This document shows positions 7,647-14,355 of a stretch of DNA of 14,355 nt, in pieces. The translations under genes and the position numbers were made by a program. Under the pieces are notes generated by a model. That model was given only the letters and a program-made list of their open reading frames with translations, did not search any database and had not been told where the DNA came from. The stretch covers positions 1 through 14,355 of the forward strand of contig JAAZIH010000003.1 in assembly GCA_012800995.1 (NCBI GenBank). Reading direction: 5' to 3'. The stretch is from Chloroflexota bacterium (lineage in GTDB: Bacteria > Chloroflexota > Anaerolineae > Anaerolineales > Anaerolineaceae). The stretch's first letter is position 1. Each line of letters begins with the position of its first letter.

Positions 7647-8395
7647 AGCTGACGCAAAGCGCTGCGCTCATCCTCAACCATCAGCGCGCCGTTATCCTGG
7701 ATACCTATCAGGCGGAACCATTCGGTTTCGCCTTTTTCATTGGCAATCTTGACCTTCTCGCCTTTATAAGCTAACTTTTCGTTCCACTCAAGAAGAAATT
7801 CGCTTGAGCCGATATGAGGACGCATTTTAGCTATATAAGTTAGCAAAGGCTCAAGTATTCGCATAGGGCTCACCAACTTGCCACATTCCTCTTCGAGACT
7901 GCTTGCCTTAAAACGCAAAACTTGCTCACTTTGGTGAGCATACCTGCCCAGATTCACGCCGATACCCAAGGCAATGGCATCAGCGAAAGCGCCTTGCCAC
8001 AGGGTTTCGGTGAGGATACCACAAACTTTCGCGCCACTCAGCAGGACGTCATTTGGCCATTTCACCTGTCCTTTTAAACCATAATCCTGCTCAAAAACGC
8101 GCAATAGCGCTAAAGCTGCCAGCGCGGTAAAACGCAAGAGATGGGACTGTTCGCTTTCTGTAGGTCTTAAAAGCAAGGTGAAAGTTAAGGATTGATCAGG
8201 CTTCGATTCCCAAACCCGGTCCATTCTGCCTCGTCCGTGGGTCTGCTTTTTAGCAAAAAGCACGATGCCATCTGGCGCGCCTGCTCTGGCCAGGTTGAGC
8301 ACATCGGTATTAGTTGAGTCAGTTTCTTCAAGTGTATAAACCTGAAAACCAGCTATTTCAAGTGGCGTTAAACCCTTAAGAATGTCATATGTCAT
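7613..8395 (-). CDS. birA: Biotin--[acetyl-CoA-carboxylase] ligase, catalytic-only type
   Basis: Biotin protein ligase activates biotin to biotinyl-AMP and transfers it to a lysine on biotin carrier proteins such as that of acetyl-CoA carboxylase. The product has 260 residues. It shows TDSTN at 25-29, the adenylate-binding loop [12 protein letters not shown] at 51-62, KWPNDV with the catalytic-site Lys112, KVCGILTE at 123-130 and GIGVNLG at 144-150, then the small C-terminal SH3-like domain. It lacks the N-terminal DNA-binding winged helix of E. coli BirA, so it should be an enzyme only and not a repressor. The glycine loop reads GRGRMDR where GRGRxGR is usual, a Gly-to-Asp change. The ATG at 8395 follows an AAAGGG site. 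It is last in the secA operon, 20 bp after the kinase gene, and its stop codon lies within gyrA. Confidence 0.93.
   Translation of the reverse strand: MTYDILKGLTPLEIAGFQVYTLEETDSTNTDVLNLARAGAPDGIVLFAKKQTHGRGRMDRVWESKPDQSLTFTLLLRPTESEQSHLLRFTALAALALLRVFEQDYGLKGQVKWPNDVLLSGAKVCGILTETLWQGAFADAIALGIGVNLGRYAHQSEQVLRFKASSLEEECGKLVSPMRILEPLLTYIAKMRPHIGSSEFLLEWNEKLAYKGEKVKIANEKGETEWFRLIGIQDNGALMVEDERSALRQLYSSEISPSSL
7711..7737 (+). terminator. Predicted intrinsic terminator of gyrA, inside birA
   Basis: GGCGGAACC (7711-7719) pairs with GGTTTCGCC (7724-7732) over all nine positions, one a G-U pair, around the loop ATTC. Five T residues follow at 7733-7737. The stem starts 65 nt after the gyrA stop codon and lies antisense within the birA coding sequence. 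It reads as a terminator only in the gyrA direction. Confidence 0.75.
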
Positions 8396-8415
8396 GATTT
8401 TGCCCTTTAGAAAAA

Positions 8416-9969
8416 TTATAAGGGCTTAGGAAAAAATCGGGGTAAAGTAAAACAAATTTTAGCTCCTACCCGGTACGTTTCATCAATCCAAATCTTGCCA
8501 CCATGGGCTTCAACAATCGACTTACTTAAAAACAAGCCCAAACCAGTGCCTTTGGTAGTCTTTGAACTATGATCCGCGCGGTAAAAGCGATCAAAAGCGT
8601 GCGGCACGTCAATCGGATCAAAGCCCGGCCCGTGGTCAGCAACACAGATTTTAACCGCGTCGTCATAAGCCTCACCTGAAACTTCAATGGAACCAATATC
8701 GGCGTATTTGAGACTGTTCGAAATTAAGTTGGTAAGCAACTGATTGATACGGGTTGGGTCAGCATAAACCAGCGGAAAATCATGCGGTAAGTGCGTAATC
8801 AAAGGTTGATGTTTGGCTTCAAGTGTGTGCTTTTTGAGCAGATCCTCTACAAGCGCGTCAATATCCAGTTCGGTCGGGCGCAAAGCCAAACCACCAGCTT
8901 GTAAACGGGTCGCGTCCAGCAGATCTTCCACCATCGCCGCCAAGTGGTCAGCCTCGTCCTCGATAACCGCCAGGCTTTCGTCTACCATGCTTTTATCCCA
9001 ATTCACATCATCGCGACGTAATGTGCTGGCATAGCCTTTTATCAGCGCGATGGGTGTCTTCAGTTCGTGACTGATGACCGACATAAAGCCCGTTTTCAAA
9101 TCTTCAGCCGCGCGATGGCGACTGATGTCACGCACGGAAGCGATGATATTCAGTAAGCTCCCATCACTTGTAAAGAGAGGCGCGTAGTTGATGGAAACCG
9201 GCAACGGAGGCAAGCCTCCCACCCGTTTCATATCACCCTCGATGAACATCTCTTCGCGATGATGGCATCTCCAGTCATGGCAGGCTTCGTCGATTGGCAA
9301 ACCTTTCTTCACGCCTTGCCATTGAAAAACGCTTTCGTAAGATTGGCCCAGCAGACTCCCTGGTGAGGCGTTAATCAATTTGCAAAAAGCCGCATTCACC
9401 CGTACAACATGCAAATCAGGACCTAAAATCACAATGCCATCCGCGACCGAATCAAGCAGGGCTGTTGTTCGCAGGTTATGGTCTTTAATTTCTTTGTAAA
9501 GTTTGGCGTTCCTAACCGCGATCGCGGCTTGGTTGGCAAAGCTATTCAAAAGAGAGTAATCATTCTGACTAAATGTAGTGCGGTAGTTACGGAAGACGTA
9601 AATCTGCCCGATGACCTGTCCTTGGGCAATCATCGAGATGCCCACACTTGAGATCATACCCATGCTGATATCACTCAGCATTTTGTTCATCTCTGGCACC
9701 CGCGCGCCATCTTCGCCCATTTCCTCGGGTAGCATAGCCATCCAGTTTTCAATATAGCTGTAAAGCGCTTCGGGCAATCCCTGGTGCACCGCGATATGCC
9801 AGCCTCGGTCATCATCCAGGAGGGCGATAAAACCGGCGTGTCCGCTGAGCATTTCAACTGTGATGCGCAAAATACGTGTGAGCAAAACGGGCAGGTCAAG
9901 CTCTTTGGTCAACGCGCGCAATATTTCTAAGAGATAGTCTCTTTGACGAACACGATAATCGGGTAACAT
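8416..9969 (-). CDS. Soluble sensor histidine kinase with GAF and PAS domains
   Basis: A 517-residue two-component sensor kinase. No membrane segment or signal peptide is visible, so it should sense a cytosolic cue. The order is a short N-terminal helix, a GAF domain (about 20-155), a PAS domain (about 166-283) and the kinase core. The H-box SVISHELKTP carries the phosphorylated His301. The ATPase has the N-box LLTNLISNSLKYA (about 411-423), the G1 box DHGPGF (445-450), the F-box FDRFYR (459-464) and the G2 box GTGLGL (474-479), so it looks fully active. The PAS domain contains a Cys/His cluster, CHDWRCHH, at 230-237. No response regulator lies in the window. The ATG at 9969 has AAAGGAAG just upstream. 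It sits between surE (19-bp gap) and birA (20-bp gap), apparently co-transcribed. The ligand is unknown. Confidence 0.92.
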   Translation of the reverse strand: MLPDYRVRQRDYLLEILRALTKELDLPVLLTRILRITVEMLSGHAGFIALLDDDRGWHIAVHQGLPEALYSYIENWMAMLPEEMGEDGARVPEMNKMLSDISMGMISSVGISMIAQGQVIGQIYVFRNYRTTFSQNDYSLLNSFANQAAIAVRNAKLYKEIKDHNLRTTALLDSVADGIVILGPDLHVVRVNAAFCKLINASPGSLLGQSYESVFQWQGVKKGLPIDEACHDWRCHHREEMFIEGDMKRVGGLPPLPVSINYAPLFTSDGSLLNIIASVRDISRHRAAEDLKTGFMSVISHELKTPIALIKGYASTLRRDDVNWDKSMVDESLAVIEDEADHLAAMVEDLLDATRLQAGGLALRPTELDIDALVEDLLKKHTLEAKHQPLITHLPHDFPLVYADPTRINQLLTNLISNSLKYADIGSIEVSGEAYDDAVKICVADHGPGFDPIDVPHAFDRFYRADHSSKTTKGTGLGLFLSKSIVEAHGGKIWIDETYRVGAKICFTLPRFFPKPL

Positions 9970-9988
9970 TTCTTCCTTTATACCACGT

Positions 9989-10765
9989 TTAGTTTAGGTG
10001 TTTTTCGTTTTTCTCTAAAACAGCGTAGTTAGTGCTATCCAGATGCAAAGGCGTAACAGACACGTAGCCTTGTTTCAGAGCGCCATAATCTGTAAAGTCT
10101 TCCATTAATCCGCCGGGCTGTTCGCCACCAATCCAAAAATAGGGTCTGCCAAAGGGATCTTCGCGGCTAAGCAAAAAATCATGGTAAATACGCTTTCCTA
10201 AACGGGTAAACTGCACACCCTTATAGTTGCCATCGGGCTTATAAGGCAGGTTGATATTCCATACCACCAAGTCCTGGTCTTCCATGGGCTGCGCCAGGAG
10301 TTTTACGATAATTTCCGTTGCCTTGCTGGCTGTTTCAAGATAATCCAGATTGCCATCATTGTATTCAGGCGCGTCAACCGACACCGCGAAACCTGGCTTG
10401 CCCATGATGCCAGCCTCGAGCGCGGCGGCAACCGTGCCAGAATAGCTTACATCCGAGCCAATATTGGCGTTGTTATTGATGCCAGAGACCACAAAATCAA
10501 ATTCCATATCCAGCGCGCCCATCAAAGCCAATGCCACACAGTCACTCGGCGCGCCATCAGAAGCAAAAGCCCAGCTTCCATCAGCCAACTGTAATTTGCT
10601 GATGCGCAAGGGTTTGTTCATCGTCTTTTTATGTCCAGATGCCGACCAGTTTGTATCGGGCGCTAAGATGGTGACGTCAAAATCAGCCGCGCGCAGGGCT
10701 TGCGCCATGGCTAATATGCCCTTTGCCCGAACACCATCGTCGTTTGTCAACAAGATTCTTTTCAC
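9989..10765 (-). CDS. surE: 5'-nucleotidase SurE
   Basis: SurE is a metal-dependent nucleoside monophosphate phosphatase linked to stationary-phase survival. The product has 258 residues from the GTG at 10765, close to the usual 250 or so. It opens with ILLTNDDG, whose Asp9-Asp10 are metal ligands. APDTNWSASGH (about 35-45) supplies the phosphate-site Ser and Asn. SGINNNANIGSD (94-105) holds the third metal-binding segment, and VSVTPL lies near the C-terminus at 235-240. A GTG two codons upstream at 10771 is in frame but overlaps the Shine-Dalgarno sequence, and an ATG between the two is out of frame. surE follows secA after 29 bp and precedes the kinase gene by 19 bp. In many bacteria surE neighbours pcm or nlpD; here it sits in a secA operon instead. 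Confidence 0.95.
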   Translation of the reverse strand: MKRILLTNDDGVRAKGILAMAQALRAADFDVTILAPDTNWSASGHKKTMNKPLRISKLQLADGSWAFASDGAPSDCVALALMGALDMEFDFVVSGINNNANIGSDVSYSGTVAAALEAGIMGKPGFAVSVDAPEYNDGNLDYLETASKATEIIVKLLAQPMEDQDLVVWNINLPYKPDGNYKGVQFTRLGKRIYHDFLLSREDPFGRPYFWIGGEQPGGLMEDFTDYGALKQGYVSVTPLHLDSTNYAVLEKNEKHLN

Positions 10766-10770
10766 ATTCA

Positions 10771-10776
10771 CTCCAA
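10771..10776 (-). promoter_or_regulatory. surE ribosome binding site that decides the start
   Basis: On the minus strand TTGGAG is followed by 5 nt and then GTG at 10765, ideal spacing. The upstream GTG at 10769-10771 begins inside this site. Starting at 10765 gives Met-Lys-Arg-Ile-Leu-Leu-Thr-Asn-Asp-Asp-Gly, the standard SurE N-terminus. Confidence 0.75.
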
Positions 10777-10794
10777 GTCATTTGATAAACGCTC

Positions 10795-13700
10795 TTAGCG
10801 GCGTCTTCGTCGTTTTTTCTTAGCCTTGCCAGCGGACGCCGATTCAGATCCTGAAGCCGTTTTTGTGCCAGTATCCTGAGCCGAAACCAGGTTGGGTCTA
10901 AAGCGGAACATACGGCTCACAACCGTTTGGCGCACGGTGTTCATCAACTCGCTGTACATGCCACTGGCTTTGTGTTTATATTGTATGAGCGGGTCACGCT
11001 GGGCATAAGATTCCATGCGAATCGATACCCTCAAGGCTTCCATCTCGGTCAGATATTCTACCCATTGTTCGGTGAAAGTACCTAAGAGCAAATCACGATA
11101 AACGCGATTTTGGGTTTCGTAACCGAGAACGTCCTGAATGCTTTTATGAAGCTCTTCCGGGATTTCGTCCAGAGGCTGCTTAGCAACGGCTTCATATTGA
11201 GCCTCGCCCAACTCTTTTGCCAAAGCCTTTCGCGAAGCCGCATGTGTATCCGCGATAACGCGGTTTTTGTCCCTGATGTTCATCCAGTCCGCCATGCCGA
11301 AAATTTCAGCCAAATGCTCTTCAGCGTCATTAAGATGCCCGAGAATATCTTCCGTAAGCTCTTCAGGGTTCATTTTCTTCAGTTTTTCAGCCATCGAGAA
11401 AATATAGTTCAAACGCATGTGGGCGCGGAATTGGCGTTGGCGTGAGCGTGGGTCAAAGCCAACCCGCTTGCCAATCGTTGTCATTTGTATGGCTTTATAC
11501 AGGGATTCTTCATCTTCCAAAGCCTCTTCCAAAAGAGCCTCGTTACTTTCAATATCGCGCGTAACCTCGCCATTATCACCAAAGAGAAGCTCATAGCGAT
11601 ACTTGAGAGTGTCCTGCGCTTGATCCAAAAGCTTGCTTTGGGTTTCCGCCCAGGGCTGAGAGGCGAGATCAATGGCTTTGAATGGCCAACTTTCGTTGAA
11701 ACGCTTTTCGAGCGTCAACAAGGTTCTTCTTAAAATATTTAGCGTCACCCCGGTGCGCAAAGCGTCACGCAAAGGCTGTTTCATGCTCATTGGGTCATCG
11801 CGCAACATTTTTTGCTCGGTAGCCCCCAAACGCACCTGCACGCCCATTAAACTACTGAGTTCTGCCTGAGCGTCTTGTCCGTTTTCGGGATCATAAGTCT
11901 CCAGGAAGGCATCCAAAGCCTCGGAGCGTTCAGCGATTTGGTTCTTGATTGTTTCCTGATTGCGCGCCAAAAGTACTTCCACACCTTCCAGAATGTGCGC
12001 GTTTTCCTGTTTCACCGCGTCCTGGGCGACATCCAACAAACGTTCTTTGAGTGTTTCGAGCTCGTCAATGTCTTCCAACTCATTCGCCACCATTTTGAAG
12101 GTGTAAGAGGGGAAGATGCCAAACTCGGTAGTAATGGTCGATTGGATGTCTTCCAGTTGCGCCAAAAGCTTCCAAGGACCCTCCGCGTCTGCCATCGCCT
12201 GACTGACTTTCGGAGCGACCTCGTTACGAATCATATCCGAAACATCGTCATGCAAATCCTCTTTCAAGAAGATACGGTCGCGTTGCTCATAAACGCGGTT
12301 TCGCTGACTATTAAGCACATCGTCATATTCCAAAAGATGCTTGCGCACGTCAAAGTTCGAGCCTTCCACACGGGTTTGGGCTTGCTCAACCATCTTATTG
12401 ATGATACCAATTTCAATCGGCATACTTTCGTCCAGCTTAAAGCGCGACAACATGCTTTCCATCTGCTCGCCCCCAAACAAGCGCATCAGCTCATCATCCA
12501 TTGACAGATAAAACCGCGATGAACCCGGGTCACCCTGTCGGCCCGCCCGACCACGCAACTGGTTGTCGATACGGCGCGCTTCGTGGCGTTCCGAGCCAAT
12601 TACGTGCAAGCCACCCAACTCACGCACCAGTGCCATTTGTTCCATATACTCTTTGAAAGCATCCACCGCGGCTTGTTGTTCTTCATCAAGTTCAACATGC
12701 AGAGCGTTTACAGCGGCTAAGCGTTGGGGCATGGTCATATTGTAGGGGTCCAAATCGCTATGCTTAGCCAGTATTTGGTTGAGCTCTGAAAGCAGATTTT
12801 CTGGCAACTCACCACCTAACTTGATGTCCACACCACGACCAGCCATGTTGGTGGCAATTGTTACCGCGCCAATCGCGCCAGCTTTGGCAATGATGAGGGA
12901 CTCTTCGGTATGCTTGCGCGCGTTCAAAACCTGATGCGGTATGCCAGCATCGAAAGTCGGTTTCAAACGTTCCCAATGTTGTGGCTCGAGATTCAAAAGT
13001 TCCAAAAGCCCTTCACGGTTACTTTCGTCGCTGAGGTCCATGGTTGACATGCCAAACTGATTGCCCAATCGGCGCAGTTCGGGCATGCGCAGTTTATTCA
13101 AGGGTTCGTTCAGTCCCACCAATTCAGGCGCGTGTTGGTAATCTTCCTCTTTGGCGCCTTTGGATAAACGCCAGGCACGTCTAATGAGGCTCACCTGCAC
13201 CACACGCCGTACCATCTCAGACGAGAGACGCTCAGAAAGGCGCTCAGAACTATCCACAGAAGTCGTACCCACCAGTTGGGGACGCCCGATGGCGTGATAG
13301 CGCAAAATCTCTAATACTATCGCGCGCAGTTTCCCTTCCACGGTGCGAAAAATCACATCCGGATAGTCCATGCGCTTGTAATAGAGTGGCTCCTGGCTTT
13401 CATCGCCATCCGCGTAATAGTACGTGTATTCATAGCCAAACTCGTCTTTTGCCTGGGCTTTTTTGATGCCCGAGTCTTCACGTTCGGCTTTGTATTCGAG
13501 ATTAGAGGGAATAGCCAGAACATCCAGCCCGTAAATGCGATAGAACTCTTCTTTTTCGGTCATCGCGGTACCGGTCATGCCCGCCAGTTTTTTGTACATT
13601 CTGAAGTAGTTTTGGATGGTCACCGTGGCATGAGTGATGTTTTCGGCTTCCACTTTCACACCTTCTTTGGCTTCCACCGCCTGGTGCAAACCATCCGACC

Positions 13701-14355
13701 AGCGTCTACCGGGCATCATTCTGCCGGTGAATTCATCCACGATGATGACCTCGCCACCCTGCACAATGTACTCTTTGTTGCGATGGAAGAGGTATTCAGC
13801 ACGCAAACTTTGTTCAAGAAAACCCATCAGCCGGGCTTGTTCGGGATTGATGTCCTCGGGTCGTTCGGGGTCAGAAAGCGGCTCGCCCAGCAATTCTTCA
13901 ACGTGCGCCACACCGATTTCGGTTAGCGCGACCAATTGATCCTTTTCACTCACCTCAACATCTTCGGGCTGCAGTGCCTTGACAACTTTAGCCATGCGAT
14001 AGTAGTTTTCAGAATCCTCATGCGAAGGGCCGGAAATAATCAGCGGGGTACGTGCCTCGTCGATGAGAATGTTGTCAACCTCGTCGATAATCGCGAAATG
14101 GTGCGGTTTTTGCACGCGGTCATCCCAGCGCATGGTGATGTTATCGCGCAGATAGTCAAAACCAAATTCGCTGTTGGTACCGTAAGTAATATCCGCGGCA
14201 TAAGCGTGTTTGCGATGCACCGGCCGCAACTGATGCGTTTCTTCGTAAAGCGAAGATTCATCCGGGTCATAAATAAATGCGCGTTGCGTGGCACCATCAG
14301 ATGCCGATGCGGATTGCAAAATACCGGTGCTCATACCCAAAAAACGGTAAATCGC
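10795..14355 (-). CDS. secA: Protein translocase ATPase SecA, enlarged (5' end beyond window)
   Basis: SecA is the ATPase that pushes preproteins through SecYEG. The frame is open from the right edge for 1186 residues. Walker A and the true start lie outside; a TTG at 14340 is internal, since coding continues upstream with Ala-Ile-Tyr-Arg-Phe-Leu. Counting from the edge, visible motifs are YGTNSEFGFDYLRDN (58-72), Walker B DEVD (91-94), DEARTPLIISG (99-109), TNMAGRGVDI (502-511, with Val where Thr is usual), the arginine-rich RIDNQLRGRAGRQGD segment ending at 609, LLEYDDVLN (674-682) and YAQRDPL (1117-1123). E. coli SecA has 901 residues; this one would reach about 1300. Extra sequence lies at about 13366-13500 and 12946-13215 in the motor domains and at about 11071-12267 in the helical wing/scaffold. 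The C-terminus lacks the zinc-binding cysteine motif and ends in a Lys/Arg run. It is the first visible gene of the secA-surE-kinase-birA unit. Confidence 0.96.
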   Translation of the reverse strand, partial: AIYRFLGMSTGILQSASASDGATQRAFIYDPDESSLYEETHQLRPVHRKHAYAADITYGTNSEFGFDYLRDNITMRWDDRVQKPHHFAIIDEVDNILIDEARTPLIISGPSHEDSENYYRMAKVVKALQPEDVEVSEKDQLVALTEIGVAHVEELLGEPLSDPERPEDINPEQARLMGFLEQSLRAEYLFHRNKEYIVQGGEVIIVDEFTGRMMPGRRWSDGLHQAVEAKEGVKVEAENITHATVTIQNYFRMYKKLAGMTGTAMTEKEEFYRIYGLDVLAIPSNLEYKAEREDSGIKKAQAKDEFGYEYTYYYADGDESQEPLYYKRMDYPDVIFRTVEGKLRAIVLEILRYHAIGRPQLVGTTSVDSSERLSERLSSEMVRRVVQVSLIRRAWRLSKGAKEEDYQHAPELVGLNEPLNKLRMPELRRLGNQFGMSTMDLSDESNREGLLELLNLEPQHWERLKPTFDAGIPHQVLNARKHTEESLIIAKAGAIGAVTIATNMAGRGVDIKLGGELPENLLSELNQILAKHSDLDPYNMTMPQRLAAVNALHVELDEEQQAAVDAFKEYMEQMALVRELGGLHVIGSERHEARRIDNQLRGRAGRQGDPGSSRFYLSMDDELMRLFGGEQMESMLSRFKLDESMPIEIGIINKMVEQAQTRVEGSNFDVRKHLLEYDDVLNSQRNRVYEQRDRIFLKEDLHDDVSDMIRNEVAPKVSQAMADAEGPWKLLAQLEDIQSTITTEFGIFPSYTFKMVANELEDIDELETLKERLLDVAQDAVKQENAHILEGVEVLLARNQETIKNQIAERSEALDAFLETYDPENGQDAQAELSSLMGVQVRLGATEQKMLRDDPMSMKQPLRDALRTGVTLNILRRTLLTLEKRFNESWPFKAIDLASQPWAETQSKLLDQAQDTLKYRYELLFGDNGEVTRDIESNEALLEEALEDEESLYKAIQMTTIGKRVGFDPRSRQRQFRAHMRLNYIFSMAEKLKKMNPEELTEDILGHLNDAEEHLAEIFGMADWMNIRDKNRVIADTHAASRKALAKELGEAQYEAVAKQPLDEIPEELHKSIQDVLGYETQNRVYRDLLLGTFTEQWVEYLTEMEALRVSIRMESYAQRDPLIQYKHKASGMYSELMNTVRQTVVSRMFRFRPNLVSAQDTGTKTASGSESASAGKAKKKRRRRR

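Noticed and set aside
8415..8420. A minus-strand TATAAT straddling the stop codon of the histidine kinase gene, a possible promoter for birA.
   Set aside because: The -35 position has no match to TTGACA, and the hexamer arises from the TTA-TAA-T codon context.
11875..12504. A 209-codon plus-strand frame opposite secA.
   Set aside because: It is antisense to conserved SecA sequence, with no ribosome site worth noting and no family resemblance.
14332..14340. TTG at 14340 or ATG at 14334 as the true start of secA.
   Set aside because: Conserved SecA sequence (YRFLG) continues upstream to the window edge, and the ATP-binding N-terminus must lie beyond it.

Overview
This window carries eight protein-coding genes on a compact bacterial chromosome segment with moderate GC. 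There are no RNA genes, insertion sequences, CRISPR arrays or phage genes. All genes are housekeeping types. My best guess for the organism is an uncultured or poorly studied member of the Chloroflexota (Anaerolineae-like). The reasons are an oversized SecA with a basic tail and no zinc motif, a GlmM with an atypical phosphate loop and C-terminal extension, and a cytosolic GAF-PAS histidine kinase placed among housekeeping genes. That assignment is inference, because the window holds no rRNA or other decisive marker.

Layout. Three units meet here. (1) Positions 1-4571, minus strand: an operon running from an endonuclease/exonuclease/phosphatase-fold protein (3678-4571) to glmM (2193-3665) to a phosphoglucomutase-type phosphohexomutase (from 2163 and off the left edge). 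Gaps are 12 and 29 bp. (2) Positions 4881-7646, plus strand: gyrA, divergent from unit 1. The 309-bp spacer between them holds two extended -10 promoters, a 15-bp dyad beside the leftward promoter and two hairpins. (3) Positions 7613-14355, minus strand: secA (its start lies beyond the right edge), surE, a GAF-PAS sensor kinase and birA, with gaps of 29, 19 and 20 bp. This unit converges on gyrA.

How the genes fit together. glmM and the adjacent phosphohexomutase are distant relatives that interconvert hexose 6- and 1-phosphates, feeding UDP-GlcNAc and glucose-1-phosphate-derived sugar nucleotides to the cell envelope. GyrA is the DNA-cleaving subunit of gyrase. SecA drives protein export, SurE is a survival nucleotidase, the kinase is a soluble sensor with no response regulator in view, and BirA attaches biotin to carboxylase carrier proteins.

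Points worth a second look: SecA is greatly enlarged, with two insertions in its motor domains and a helical wing/scaffold region several hundred residues long. The phosphohexomutase has a helical N-terminal domain of about 195 residues. The gyrA and birA coding ends overlap by 34 bp, and a convincing gyrA terminator lies inside the birA coding sequence. A dyad sits next to the promoter of the leftward operon. I see no clearly new multi-gene system here. The novelty is in domain architecture and gene-end layout.
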